Source of the DNA: SURF-21 sp964462595
Lineage (GTDB): Bacteria; Actinomycetota; Geothermincolia; Geothermincolales; RBG-13-55-18
Reading direction: 5' to 3'
NCBI GenBank assembly: GCA_964462595.1
Contig: CAYWXM010000063.1
Coordinates: 62,001-126,000, forward strand
DNA: 64,000 nucleotides
Shown here: piece after piece, positions 57,495 to 64,000 of the stretch
Position numbering within the stretch: position 1 is the stretch's first letter
Layout: every line of letters starts with the position of its first letter
Made by a program: the position numbers and the translations under genes
Notes under the pieces: generated by a model
Told to the model about the DNA's origin: nothing
The model's database searches: none
Seen by the model: the letters and a program-made list of their open reading frames with translations, nothing else

Positions 57495-58145
57495 ATGGGT
57501 GGAACGGCGACAGGCGTGTCCAAGGGCGAGAAAACGCGCCGGCGTATCGTCGGCCATGCCACCCTGCTCATGTACGAGAAGGGTTATGCCAGGACCACCA
57601 TCGACGACGTCATCGCGGCGGCGGGCGTGACCAAGGGCAGTTTCTATTTCCATTTCTCCTCCAAGGAGGAACTGGGGTACGCGGTGATAGAGAACGCCTC
57701 GGAGCATATACTCGGCAAATTGAGGGAATCGCTCGACCGCCCGGACCTGACCCCTTACGGGCGCATCGAGGCCATGCTCCAGGGCATACAGAAAATAGTG
57801 GAATCCGCTGACTGCTCCCGCGGCTGCATATTGGGAAACCTTGCCCTGGAGACCAGCAACTGCAACGACGGGTTTCGAGAAAGGATCGCCCGGGCTTTCC
57901 GGGACTGGTCGCAGCTCATCGCATCGGAGCTGGAGGAGCTGAAACTGGTGGGAGAGCTTCCGCCGTACTTCGACAGCTCGAGGTACGCGGATTTCGCCAT
58001 CAGCGCCCTGGAGGGCGGGATCATGATCAGCAAGGTCACCCACGATCCCTCTCCCATGCGCAACAGCGTGGCGCTGATCCTCGAGCGGTTCTCAGATCTG
58101 GGGAACGCGGCCGCGAGTGCCGTTAAACGAACGCCGGAGCAATAG
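57495..58145 (+). CDS. TetR family transcriptional regulator
   Basis: 216 residues. ATG 57495 is preferred: TGGAGG lies 5 bases upstream, whereas ATG 57483 is part of that site. The N-terminal HTH is clear (GEKTRRRIVGHATLLMYEKGYARTTIDDVIAAAGVTKGSFYFHFSSKEELGYAVIE, about residues 10-65). The C-terminal ligand domain (ADCSRGCILGNLALETSNCNDGFRERIARAF) resembles the TetR_C group containing GCLLGNL, typical of AcuR/NemR-type regulators. Likely represses itself and perhaps the neighbouring ferredoxin genes in response to a small electrophile or lipid (inference). Confidence 0.9.
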   Translation: MGGTATGVSKGEKTRRRIVGHATLLMYEKGYARTTIDDVIAAAGVTKGSFYFHFSSKEELGYAVIENASEHILGKLRESLDRPDLTPYGRIEAMLQGIQKIVESADCSRGCILGNLALETSNCNDGFRERIARAFRDWSQLIASELEELKLVGELPPYFDSSRYADFAISALEGGIMISKVTHDPSPMRNSVALILERFSDLGNAAASAVKRTPEQ

Positions 58146-58206
58146 CTGTAGCAATAATAAACGTAAACGGCGCCTTGGCATTGAAACCGACGCGAAAGGG
58201 GAGATT

Positions 58207-58449
58207 ATGCAGGACGAAGTGTATACTGCTCTCGCAGAATACCTGGACAAGATGCCCGCCGGAGCTCCCTCGAGCGATGAATCGCTGGAGATACAACGCA
58301 TGCTGTTCACCCCAGAAGAGGCGGCGCTGGCGGTGAAGCTTCCTTTTGTGAACACCACCCTGGAGGAGATCTCCGGGACCTCCAGTGTGCCGCATGAGAA
58401 GCTCGAGGCAATGCTGGACGTCATGACCTCCAAGGGAAGGAGAAGCTAG
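58207..58449 (+). CDS. Stand-alone N-terminal domain of the winged-helix ferredoxin family (copy D, truncated)
   Basis: 80 residues, ATG 58207 after AAAGGGGAG. It aligns with the first 80 residues of the two following genes: DEVYTALAEYLDKMPAG, MLFTPEEAALAVKLPF, LEAMLDVMTSKG against the paralogs' DVYVRLREFMDRLPGG, YFTPEEAEMEMHL, MLESMARQG. It then stops at RRS, just where the paralogs continue into the cysteine domains. Its stop codon directly abuts the next ATG. It is either a separate small regulator/adaptor or the 5' remnant of a tandem duplication. No cysteines, so it cannot bind clusters. Confidence 0.7.
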   Translation: MQDEVYTALAEYLDKMPAGAPSSDESLEIQRMLFTPEEAALAVKLPFVNTTLEEISGTSSVPHEKLEAMLDVMTSKGRRS

Positions 58450-59532
58450 ATGGAAGACGTTTACGAAAAGCTGAGGGAGCTGCTGGACCGCCATCCTTGC
58501 GGTTGTATCGCGGCGCCGGAGATTATCGAGATCCTCAAGATCTTCTTCACCCCGGAGGAGGCCGTGGTCGCACTCGGGCTCGGTTTCCGGCCCTTCAACG
58601 TCGAGGACGTGGCGCGCCGCGCCGGTGTGGAGGTGGGCGAAGCGCGCGCGTGCCTGGAATCGCTGGCGGACAAGGCGGCGGTCTTCGAGCGGGAGAAGAA
58701 CGGCGAACGCGGTTACGCCCTGCTCCCGGTGATGCCGGGCCTCTTCGAGTTCCCCTACATGAAGGGGATGCCCGATGAGACGAGGGAGAGACTGACCCCT
58801 TTGTGGAGGGCTTACCTGCCCAAGCTGGGCAAGGTCTTCGGCGCGCCTGATACCAAGTTCTCACGCATCATCCCCATCCAGGAGGAGGTGGGCAGCGACC
58901 CCGGCATCCTCCCATACCAGAAGGTCTACGATATGATCGACAAGGCCTCGGTGGTGGGCATAGCCACTTGCGCCTGCCGCGACATGGAGCGCAAGTGCGA
59001 CGCTCCCCGGGAGGCGTGCATGCTCTTCGACGAGACCTGCACCTACCTGGTGGAAAGGGGCTTCGGCCGCTACATCAGCAAGGAGGAGATGAAGGAGAAA
59101 CTGCGGGAGTTCGACGAGTACGGCCTGGTGCACCAGATAAACAACGTGCAGGAGCGCCTCACTTTCGTCTGCAACTGCTGCACCTGCTGCTGCGGCCTGC
59201 TGCGCATGAGCCTGGAATGGGGCAACCCGCGGGTCTTCGCCACGTCCGGTTTCACCCCCGTTGTCGACGTGGAGCTGTGCACCGGTTGCGGTATCTGCGC
59301 CGACGAGAGGTGCCCGGTGCAGGCCATGGAAGTGTTGGACGGACTGGCGGTGGTTGACCGCGGGCGCTGCATAGGTTGCGGCCTCTGCGTCACCGGATGC
59401 CCCGAGGGAGCGCTTCGCCTGGTCAGGGAGGAAGAGGTGGTGGAACCGCCCGCCACCACGTCCGAGATGGGCATGAGGATATTGCAGGAACAGGGAAAGC
59501 TCGAATCTTTCCTGGAAGTCGTCAAACCGTGA
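58450..59532 (+). CDS. Winged-helix multi-cluster ferredoxin, copy B
   Basis: 360 residues, ATG 58450 directly after the previous stop with GGAAGGAGAAG upstream. Winged-helix-like domain about 1-95 ending LLPVMPGLFEFPYMKG; middle cysteines C174-x-C176-x6-C183-x6-C190; hexacysteine block C241-N-C-C-T-C-C-C248; then two [4Fe-4S] motifs (CTGCGICADERCP, with one extra residue in the last spacing, and CIGCGLCVTGCP). The plan matches copy A (42596-43687) and copy C (59680-60735). Probably a cytoplasmic electron carrier or redox-sensing protein; the first domain resembles a DNA- or protein-binding winged helix. Confidence 0.8.
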   Translation: MEDVYEKLRELLDRHPCGCIAAPEIIEILKIFFTPEEAVVALGLGFRPFNVEDVARRAGVEVGEARACLESLADKAAVFEREKNGERGYALLPVMPGLFEFPYMKGMPDETRERLTPLWRAYLPKLGKVFGAPDTKFSRIIPIQEEVGSDPGILPYQKVYDMIDKASVVGIATCACRDMERKCDAPREACMLFDETCTYLVERGFGRYISKEEMKEKLREFDEYGLVHQINNVQERLTFVCNCCTCCCGLLRMSLEWGNPRVFATSGFTPVVDVELCTGCGICADERCPVQAMEVLDGLAVVDRGRCIGCGLCVTGCPEGALRLVREEEVVEPPATTSEMGMRILQEQGKLESFLEVVKP

Positions 59533-59534
59533 CG

Positions 59535-59659
59535 GGGGTCAGGTCTTGTTTTCTACATCCCATATTATGGTAGCTTATTCAAAATACCAGCATAAAGGAG
59601 TTATTTATCGGGTATTCAGATAAAGATACCCGGGTATGCAAAAAACAGGATCTTACCCC
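59535..59659. mobile_element. 125-bp palindromic MITE/REP-type element, copy 2
   Basis: Begins GGGGTCAGGTCTTGTTTTC two bases after the stop of ferredoxin copy B and ends with the imperfect complement GGTATGCAAAAAACAGGATC to TTACCCC, 20 bases before the next ATG. Same length and related ends as the element at 9564-9688; the interiors have diverged. Both copies are followed by ATTGA and the next gene's ribosome site. No transposase is nearby. Confidence 0.65.
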
Positions 59660-59679
59660 ATTGACGAAAGGAGTTGAGG

Positions 59680-60735
59680 ATGGCAGAGGACGTTTACGTC
59701 AGGTTGCGGGAGTTCATGGACCGTCTGCCGGGAGGGATGCCCGCCACCGATAGCGGGGTGGAGATCAAGCTCCTGCAGAAGTATTTCACCCCCGAGGAAG
59801 CAGAGATGGAGATGCACCTGCGGCAATTCCCGGAGCCGGTTGCGGCTATCGCCGCGAGGGCCGCGATGGACGAGGGCGCGGCTGCCGAGATGCTGGAGTC
59901 CATGGCCCGGCAGGGGAACATCTTCCGCGTGAGGTCGGGGGGGGAACCCCTGTACATGGCCATGTCGTTCGTGGTCGGCGTCTACGAGTTCCACATCAAG
60001 AGCATGGACCGGGAGATGGCCGAGCTGCTGGAGGAATACGTGCCCTACATGACCGGCATGTGGGCGGACCTGAAGACCAAGCAACTGAGGGTGGTCCCGG
60101 TGGAGGCGGCGATGGACTCCTCCCGGGAGGTGACCACCTACGACAGCATAAAGGACCTGGTGAAATCGTACGACAACATCGCCGTGGCGGACTGCGTCTG
60201 CCGGGTGGAGCAGGGCCTGCTGGGGCGCCTTTGCACGCGCCCCCTGGAGACCTGCCTCATGTTCGGTTTTGCCGCCGACTATTACGTGGAAAACGGCATG
60301 GGGCGCAAGATAGACATGGAGGAATGCCTGCAGATATTGGACAGGGCGGAGAAGGCGGCCCTGGTGCTCAGTCCCAGCAATTCCCAGGACGCGGTCAACG
60401 TATGCAGCTGCTGCTCGTGCTGCTGCGGGTGGCTGAGGGCCCTCTCCACCTTCGAGCGGCCCGCCGATCACGTCAATTCTTCCTACCAGGCATTTATCGA
60501 CCCCGACCTGTGCACCGCCTGCGGCACTTGCTTGGAGCGCTGCCAGATCGAGGCGATAATCGAAAGCGACGACTACATGGAGGTGGATACTGCCCGCTGC
60601 ATAGGCTGCGGATTGTGCGTCCCCACCTGTCCGGCGGACGCGGTGCAGATGGTGCTCAAGGCGGACGCCGGGGTGCCGCCGGCCAACGTGGTGGAGATGA
60701 ACGTGAGGATAATGCAGGAGCGCGGCCTGGCCTGA
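59680..60735 (+). CDS. Winged-helix multi-cluster ferredoxin, copy C
   Basis: 351 residues. ATG 59680 has GAAAGGAG 6 bases upstream; the in-frame TTG at 59674 is inside that spacing. N-terminal domain about 1-105 (DVYVRLREFMDRLPGG, KYFTPEEAEMEMHL); middle cysteines C172-x-C174-x10-C185-x6-C192; block C242-S-C-C-S-C-C-C249; [4Fe-4S] motifs CTACGTCLERCQ and CIGCGLCVPTCP. Same plan as copies A and B. It is separated from copy B by a 125-bp palindromic element that may break or modulate the operon. Confidence 0.8.
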   Translation: MAEDVYVRLREFMDRLPGGMPATDSGVEIKLLQKYFTPEEAEMEMHLRQFPEPVAAIAARAAMDEGAAAEMLESMARQGNIFRVRSGGEPLYMAMSFVVGVYEFHIKSMDREMAELLEEYVPYMTGMWADLKTKQLRVVPVEAAMDSSREVTTYDSIKDLVKSYDNIAVADCVCRVEQGLLGRLCTRPLETCLMFGFAADYYVENGMGRKIDMEECLQILDRAEKAALVLSPSNSQDAVNVCSCCSCCCGWLRALSTFERPADHVNSSYQAFIDPDLCTACGTCLERCQIEAIIESDDYMEVDTARCIGCGLCVPTCPADAVQMVLKADAGVPPANVVEMNVRIMQERGLA

Positions 60736-60866
60736 CGCGGGAGGACCGCTGCACCTGTCATCCTCGTGCGGTTACTTACATCCAGCACGTGTTTACGGGC
60801 TAAGATATGGGGGGCGGAGAAAAGGTCGCGGAAGTAATCGTGAGCCAAGAGAGAAAGAGAGTAGAG

Positions 60867-61799
60867 ATGCGCACCGTAGCGGAAATGCTGGGCACCGAAC
60901 ATCCGGTGATCATGGGGGCCATGGGCACCATCTCCAACCCCGAACTCGTGGCCGCCGTCTGCGAGGGGGGCGCGCTGGGCCAGCTGGCGACGGTCGGGAT
61001 GGACGAGGATAGCCTGCGCAGGGCTATCGCCGAGGTGCGCGAGCTCACTTCCATGCCTTTCGGGGTAAACCTTGTAGCCCGCAATCCACTCTCCCCCGCA
61101 CTTGTGGAAGTGCTGGCGCAGGAGGGCATAGGAATCGCCACCACTTCCGCCGGATCCCCCTCCGCGCTGGCCCCCCTGCTCAAGCAGAAGGGGATAAAGG
61201 TGATCCACGTCGTCCCCTCACCTTCCCTGGCTCTCAAGGCGGCGCAGGCCGGGGTGGATGCCGTGGTGGCCGAGGGTGGAGAATCCGGAGGCGTGCAGGC
61301 GCCCCAGGCTATATCTACCCTTACCCTGGTGCCGCACGTGGTCTCGACGGTGGACGTGCCGGTCCTGGCCGCGGGAGGCATACACGACGGCCGCGGTTAT
61401 GCCGGCGCCATGGCCATGGGTGCGAGGGGCGTGCAGATCGGCACCCGCCTCATGCTCACCGAGGAGTGCCGCATCCACCCCGACGTGAAGCGTGCGCTGC
61501 TGGATTCCCAGCCCGGAGGCACCACCGTGCTCTCCATGGGCACGGGAAGCATCAGGGTCCTTGCCAACGACTTCGCGCGCTATCTCGAGGGCCTGCCAGC
61601 CGATGAAAGGGCGGCCAGGGTGACCGAGGCCTGGCTGAGTGCTCCCGCCACTTTCATGGACGGAGATATCTCCGGAGGGTTGATTCTGGCCGGCGAGTGC
61701 GCCGGAGCCATCCGCGAGATCCTGCCCGCGGGCGAGGTCATACGCCGCATGGTACAGGACGGCGAGCGCATACTGCACTCCCTCCAGGTTCCCAGATAA
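60867..61799 (+). CDS. Nitronate monooxygenase / FabK-like FMN-dependent enzyme
   Basis: 310 residues if started at ATG 60867, where the family start (MRTVAEMLGTEHPVIMGAMG) begins; ATG 60807 would add 20 residues and neither site has a strong ribosome sequence. TIM-barrel FMN motifs: ALGQLATVGMDEDSLRRAI, FGVNLVARNPLSPALVEVLAQEGIGIATTSAGSP, DAVVAEGGESGGVQAPQ, PVLAAGGIHDGRGYAGAMAMGARGVQIGTRLM. Members oxidise alkyl nitronates or reduce enoyl-ACP (FabK); the sequence does not decide between them. It may use electrons from the nearby ferredoxins (inference). Confidence 0.83.
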   Translation: MRTVAEMLGTEHPVIMGAMGTISNPELVAAVCEGGALGQLATVGMDEDSLRRAIAEVRELTSMPFGVNLVARNPLSPALVEVLAQEGIGIATTSAGSPSALAPLLKQKGIKVIHVVPSPSLALKAAQAGVDAVVAEGGESGGVQAPQAISTLTLVPHVVSTVDVPVLAAGGIHDGRGYAGAMAMGARGVQIGTRLMLTEECRIHPDVKRALLDSQPGGTTVLSMGTGSIRVLANDFARYLEGLPADERAARVTEAWLSAPATFMDGDISGGLILAGECAGAIREILPAGEVIRRMVQDGERILHSLQVPR

Positions 61800-61827
61800 A
61801 GCCCGTGGACATCCAGCCGCCGCCTCG

Positions 61828-61849
61828 GGGCCGGGATCCATCCCGGCCC
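61828..61849. terminator. Bidirectional stem-loop between convergent genes
   Basis: GGGCCGGGAT and ATCCCGGCCC pair perfectly around CC, midway in the 129-base gap between the FabK-like gene and the convergent acyl-AMP ligase. Symmetric placement fits a shared terminator. Confidence 0.6.
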
Positions 61850-61928
61850 GGTTTCTCGCTACTAAGATCCAGCCTCGGGAAATGATCCCGCAAGGCCTCT
61901 TCGTCTTCGCGACGCGTTCTTTCCGAGT

Positions 61929-63608
61929 TCAGGCTATGGGAGCGCCGCTGCGGGCAACCGGCTGGAGCTGCTGTCCCAGGTAAAGGTCGCGGCAGAGAAA
62001 ACGCCTCTTCTTCCCGCTGGAGGTCTTGGGGAGGCTACCCGCCGGCACCAGCACCACCTCGCGCACCGGCACCCCTATCTCTTCCCTTACCCGGGAGGAA
62101 ACCGCGAGCGCCGCTTCGCTGGCGGCTTCCGGGCACGACAGGCGCGTTTCCCCCACCAGCACCAGGCGTTCCTTGCCCCGGCGGGTGGAAATCCCGAAGA
62201 CCACGGCGTTTCCCTTGCGCATACCGCTCACCCGCTCGGCGCAGCGCTCAACATCCTCGGGGAACAGGTTGCGCCCGCCGATGATGACCATGTCCTTTAT
62301 CCTCCCCACCAGGTACAGCTCGCCCGCGGCGATATAACCAAGGTCCCCGGTGTGCAGGCGGCCGTCCCTCAGGACCCTGGCGGTGGCCTCCTCGTCTTCC
62401 CAGTATCCCTGCATGAGCGAGGCCCCGCGCACGCAGACCTCGCCCACCTCTCTTTCGCCCGCCTTGCTGCCGTCCTCCTTGACCACGCTAACCTCCAGGC
62501 CCTCCAGGACGCTCCCCAGTGACGCCAGGGCACGCGTACCCTCCCCGCCGGGTTCTGCGGGATGCGCGAAGCCTTCTTCCTCGATGCCCGCGCGGGACAC
62601 GTGGTCGAACCGGAACTTCTTTCCCGCCTGCGGGAAAGTCACCGCCAGCGTCGCCTCCGCGAGTCCGTATACGGGGTACGGGACATGCTTCTTCAGCCCG
62701 CAGGGCTTGCCAGCCTCCACGAACCCGTCCAGCACCTCCGGGTCCACCGGTTCGGCCCCGTTCAAGGCCAGGCGCAGCGATGACAGATCGAGGCCGCTCG
62801 GGCTCCCGGACTCGAGCAGGCGCGTGGCGAGGGCATAGGCGAAGTTGGGCCCGCCGGTGATAGTGGCGCGGTAATCGCTTATGGCCTTCATCCACAGCGA
62901 CGGATCGGAGACGAAACGCTGCGGTGACATCAGCACCAGCGAGGCGCCGGAAGACAGGGCGGTGATGAGGAAGCCTATGAGCCCCATGTCGTGATAAAGG
63001 GGCATCCAGGAGACGATGCAATCGTGGTGGCTTATCTTCACCTTGTGGCTAATAGCCCGCACGTTGGCGAGTATATTCGCGTGCGTGAGCCTCACCCCGC
63101 GCGGCTCGCTGGTGGATCCGGAGGTGAACTGTATCAGGGCGAGATCTTCGGCGGCGGTGTCGGCCGGATATATCCCGCCGCCCGCGTCGAGATCCTCGCA
63201 GGCCACCATCTTCATCCCCACTCCCATCTCGCCTACCATGGGCATCAGGGATTCGGGCAGAGCCAGCAGCTTCGCCCCCACCCTGTGCAGCCGCATGCGG
63301 CTCTGCTCGATGAAGGCGTGCGGCTCGATGGCGCGCATGGGCAGGGGCAGGGGCACCGCCACCGCCCCGGCCGCCCAGCAACCCAGGAAGGTGATAACCG
63401 TCGCCGGGGTGGTCTGGGCGATAATGCCCACCCGGTCCCCGGGCTCGATTCCCGACATCACCAGCCCGCACGCCGCCCTCTCCGCGGCCTGCACGAGTTC
63501 CTGCGGCGTATATGCCTTCTCGCCGTCCTCCTCCAATATGATCAAGCCCCGCTCCGAATGAGACAGGCCTTTTTGAATACCCTGCCAGACGTTTCCCGCG
63601 TTTTTCAT
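61929..63608 (-). CDS. Fatty acyl-AMP ligase / acyl-CoA synthetase
   Basis: 559 residues, ATG 63608 with AAAAGGGAGG upstream. ANL motifs: LIQFTSGSTSEPRGVRLTHANI (A3), SWMPLYHDMGLIGFLI (A4, strongly FAAL-like), PVYGLAEATLAVTFP (A5), GRLHTGDLGYIAAGELYLVGRIKDMVIIGGRNLFPEDVE (A7-A8) and catalytic Lys in SLPKTSSGKKRRFLCRDLYL. The LYHDMGLIG and YGLAEATLAV blocks are typical of fatty acyl-AMP ligases, which load acyl chains onto carrier proteins rather than CoA. No carrier protein or polyketide synthase is in view. Confidence 0.88.
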   Translation of the reverse strand: MKNAGNVWQGIQKGLSHSERGLIILEEDGEKAYTPQELVQAAERAACGLVMSGIEPGDRVGIIAQTTPATVITFLGCWAAGAVAVPLPLPMRAIEPHAFIEQSRMRLHRVGAKLLALPESLMPMVGEMGVGMKMVACEDLDAGGGIYPADTAAEDLALIQFTSGSTSEPRGVRLTHANILANVRAISHKVKISHHDCIVSWMPLYHDMGLIGFLITALSSGASLVLMSPQRFVSDPSLWMKAISDYRATITGGPNFAYALATRLLESGSPSGLDLSSLRLALNGAEPVDPEVLDGFVEAGKPCGLKKHVPYPVYGLAEATLAVTFPQAGKKFRFDHVSRAGIEEEGFAHPAEPGGEGTRALASLGSVLEGLEVSVVKEDGSKAGEREVGEVCVRGASLMQGYWEDEEATARVLRDGRLHTGDLGYIAAGELYLVGRIKDMVIIGGRNLFPEDVERCAERVSGMRKGNAVVFGISTRRGKERLVLVGETRLSCPEAASEAALAVSSRVREEIGVPVREVVLVPAGSLPKTSSGKKRRFLCRDLYLGQQLQPVARSGAPIA

Positions 63609-63934
63609 AGACGTACCTCCCTTTTCCCCGCAACTGCATTACGCTTCTTCACGAAAAAAGCACGAAGAAGCCCCCTTTGCTTGAGAGCGCGATACTTGCC
63701 CGCTAACCCCCGGAACGGGCTTTGTAAAATCCTGGGAGCCATTCACCGGCCTCTCTTAACTAAGAGAAACACGCGGGGAAGGGAAGGGTTACAGGCCGAT
63801 CCTGGCCGCTTCGGCCAGCCTTTTTCACGGCCAGGTAGCGATCGCGGCAGCGCGCCGGGGAAAAACAGGCGGAGCCGTCGCTTACCCCCGCCCGTGTCCG
63901 CTGCGCACGGTGCTTCAGCTTCCGGCGCGGCGGG
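63609..63934. other. Intergenic region with two hairpins
   Basis: About 325 bases without a gene. GCTTCTTC (63643-63650) pairs with GAAGAAGC (63664-63671) over a 13-base A-rich loop, and CTGGCCG-CTT-CGGCCAG followed by CCTTTTT (63802-63825) has the form of an intrinsic terminator reading on the plus strand, although no plus-strand gene precedes it. The ligase promoter must also lie here; I could not place it. Confidence 0.4.
63802..63825 (+). terminator. Intrinsic-terminator-like hairpin with T-run
   Basis: Perfect 7-base arms, 3-base loop and CCTTTTT tail. Its orientation does not fit the two flanking minus-strand genes, so its role is unclear. Confidence 0.35.
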
Positions 63935-64000
63935 TCATTGCTGGAATCCCTCGGGTATCTCCAGTTCGGCGGTGCCCGCCGAGCACTCCGGCAGCGCGGC
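63935..64000 (-). CDS. C-terminal end of an unidentified gene (partial)
   Basis: The minus strand is open from the window edge to a TGA at 63937-63935, giving AALPECSAGTAELEIPEGFQQ. Only 21 residues are visible and no family can be named. Support comes from the coding-like composition and the same strand as the upstream ligase. Confidence 0.4.
   Translation of the reverse strand, partial: AALPECSAGTAELEIPEGFQQ

Noticed and set aside
1..64000. tRNA, rRNA and CRISPR arrays
   Set aside because: No T-loop/anticodon arm combinations, no rRNA-like conserved stretches and no regularly spaced repeats were seen on either strand.

Overview
This 64 kb window is high-GC, gene-dense bacterial DNA. Gene content points to an anaerobe or facultative anaerobe with extensive flavoprotein and iron-sulfur redox chemistry and acyl-CoA metabolism: AMP-forming acyl-CoA and acyl-AMP ligases, an acyl-CoA dehydrogenase, a two-subunit CoA-transferase, three tandem HdrD/GlpC-like proteins, and several multi-cluster ferredoxins. 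No ribosomal or other marker gene is present. An uncultured actinobacterial lineage (for example the Geothermincolia/OPB41 type) fits the base composition and gene mix, but that placement is inference. I saw no rRNA, tRNA, CRISPR array or replication origin.

Layout. 1-9.6 kb: the end of a MerR-TetR fusion regulator, a palindrome overlapping a -10 element, an unusual PEP-synthase/rifampin-phosphotransferase-like protein with two tandem C-terminal modules, a DUF7064/7065-like lipocalin-type protein, then a minimal FrdA / 2Fe-2S pair with an ATC-hydrolase-like gene. 9.7-23.5 kb: an M20 hydrolase, a second lipocalin-like protein, a CPA2 antiporter with a universal-stress tail, two DUF3795 proteins, two large flavoproteins, a frameshifted DUF169 gene, a methyltransferase, an amidohydrolase and a GNAT acetyltransferase. 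23.7-30.5 kb: three tandem paralogous Fe-S/CCG-domain proteins, a HEAT-repeat remnant, an acyl-CoA dehydrogenase and a flavoprotein. 30.6-37.2 kb: an AddB/AddA recombination nuclease pair whose AddB has lost three of its four expected cluster cysteines. 37.3-43.7 kb: an acetyltransferase, a lipoprotein, two possible small ORFs, an ABC-2 exporter followed by a truncated UxaA-like gene, and an EFR1 flavodoxin-ferredoxin paired with a winged-helix multi-cluster ferredoxin. 43.7-46.75 kb: an AT-richer accessory island with a VOC protein and an AbiEi/AbiEii toxin-antitoxin pair, bounded by direct repeats. 46.8-55.8 kb: minus-strand catabolic genes (acyl-CoA ligase, CoA-transferase A/B, amidohydrolase, esterase remnant, double GlcG protein, DUF1667 protein and two GlpA/GlpB-like flavoproteins). 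56.3-64 kb: an SDR, a TetR regulator with a clear promoter/operator, two full and one truncated member of the winged-helix ferredoxin family, a nitronate-monooxygenase/FabK-like enzyme, a fatty acyl-AMP ligase, and the tail of one more gene.

The most notable items are: the winged-helix/18-cysteine ferredoxin family (three full copies plus one N-terminal-only copy); the dikinase with one ATP-grasp domain and two duplicated substrate/phosphohistidine modules; a pair of 125-bp palindromic elements, each sitting between a stop codon and the next gene's ribosome-binding site; and the AbiE module with its near-perfect 23-bp autoregulatory palindrome and flanking repeats.
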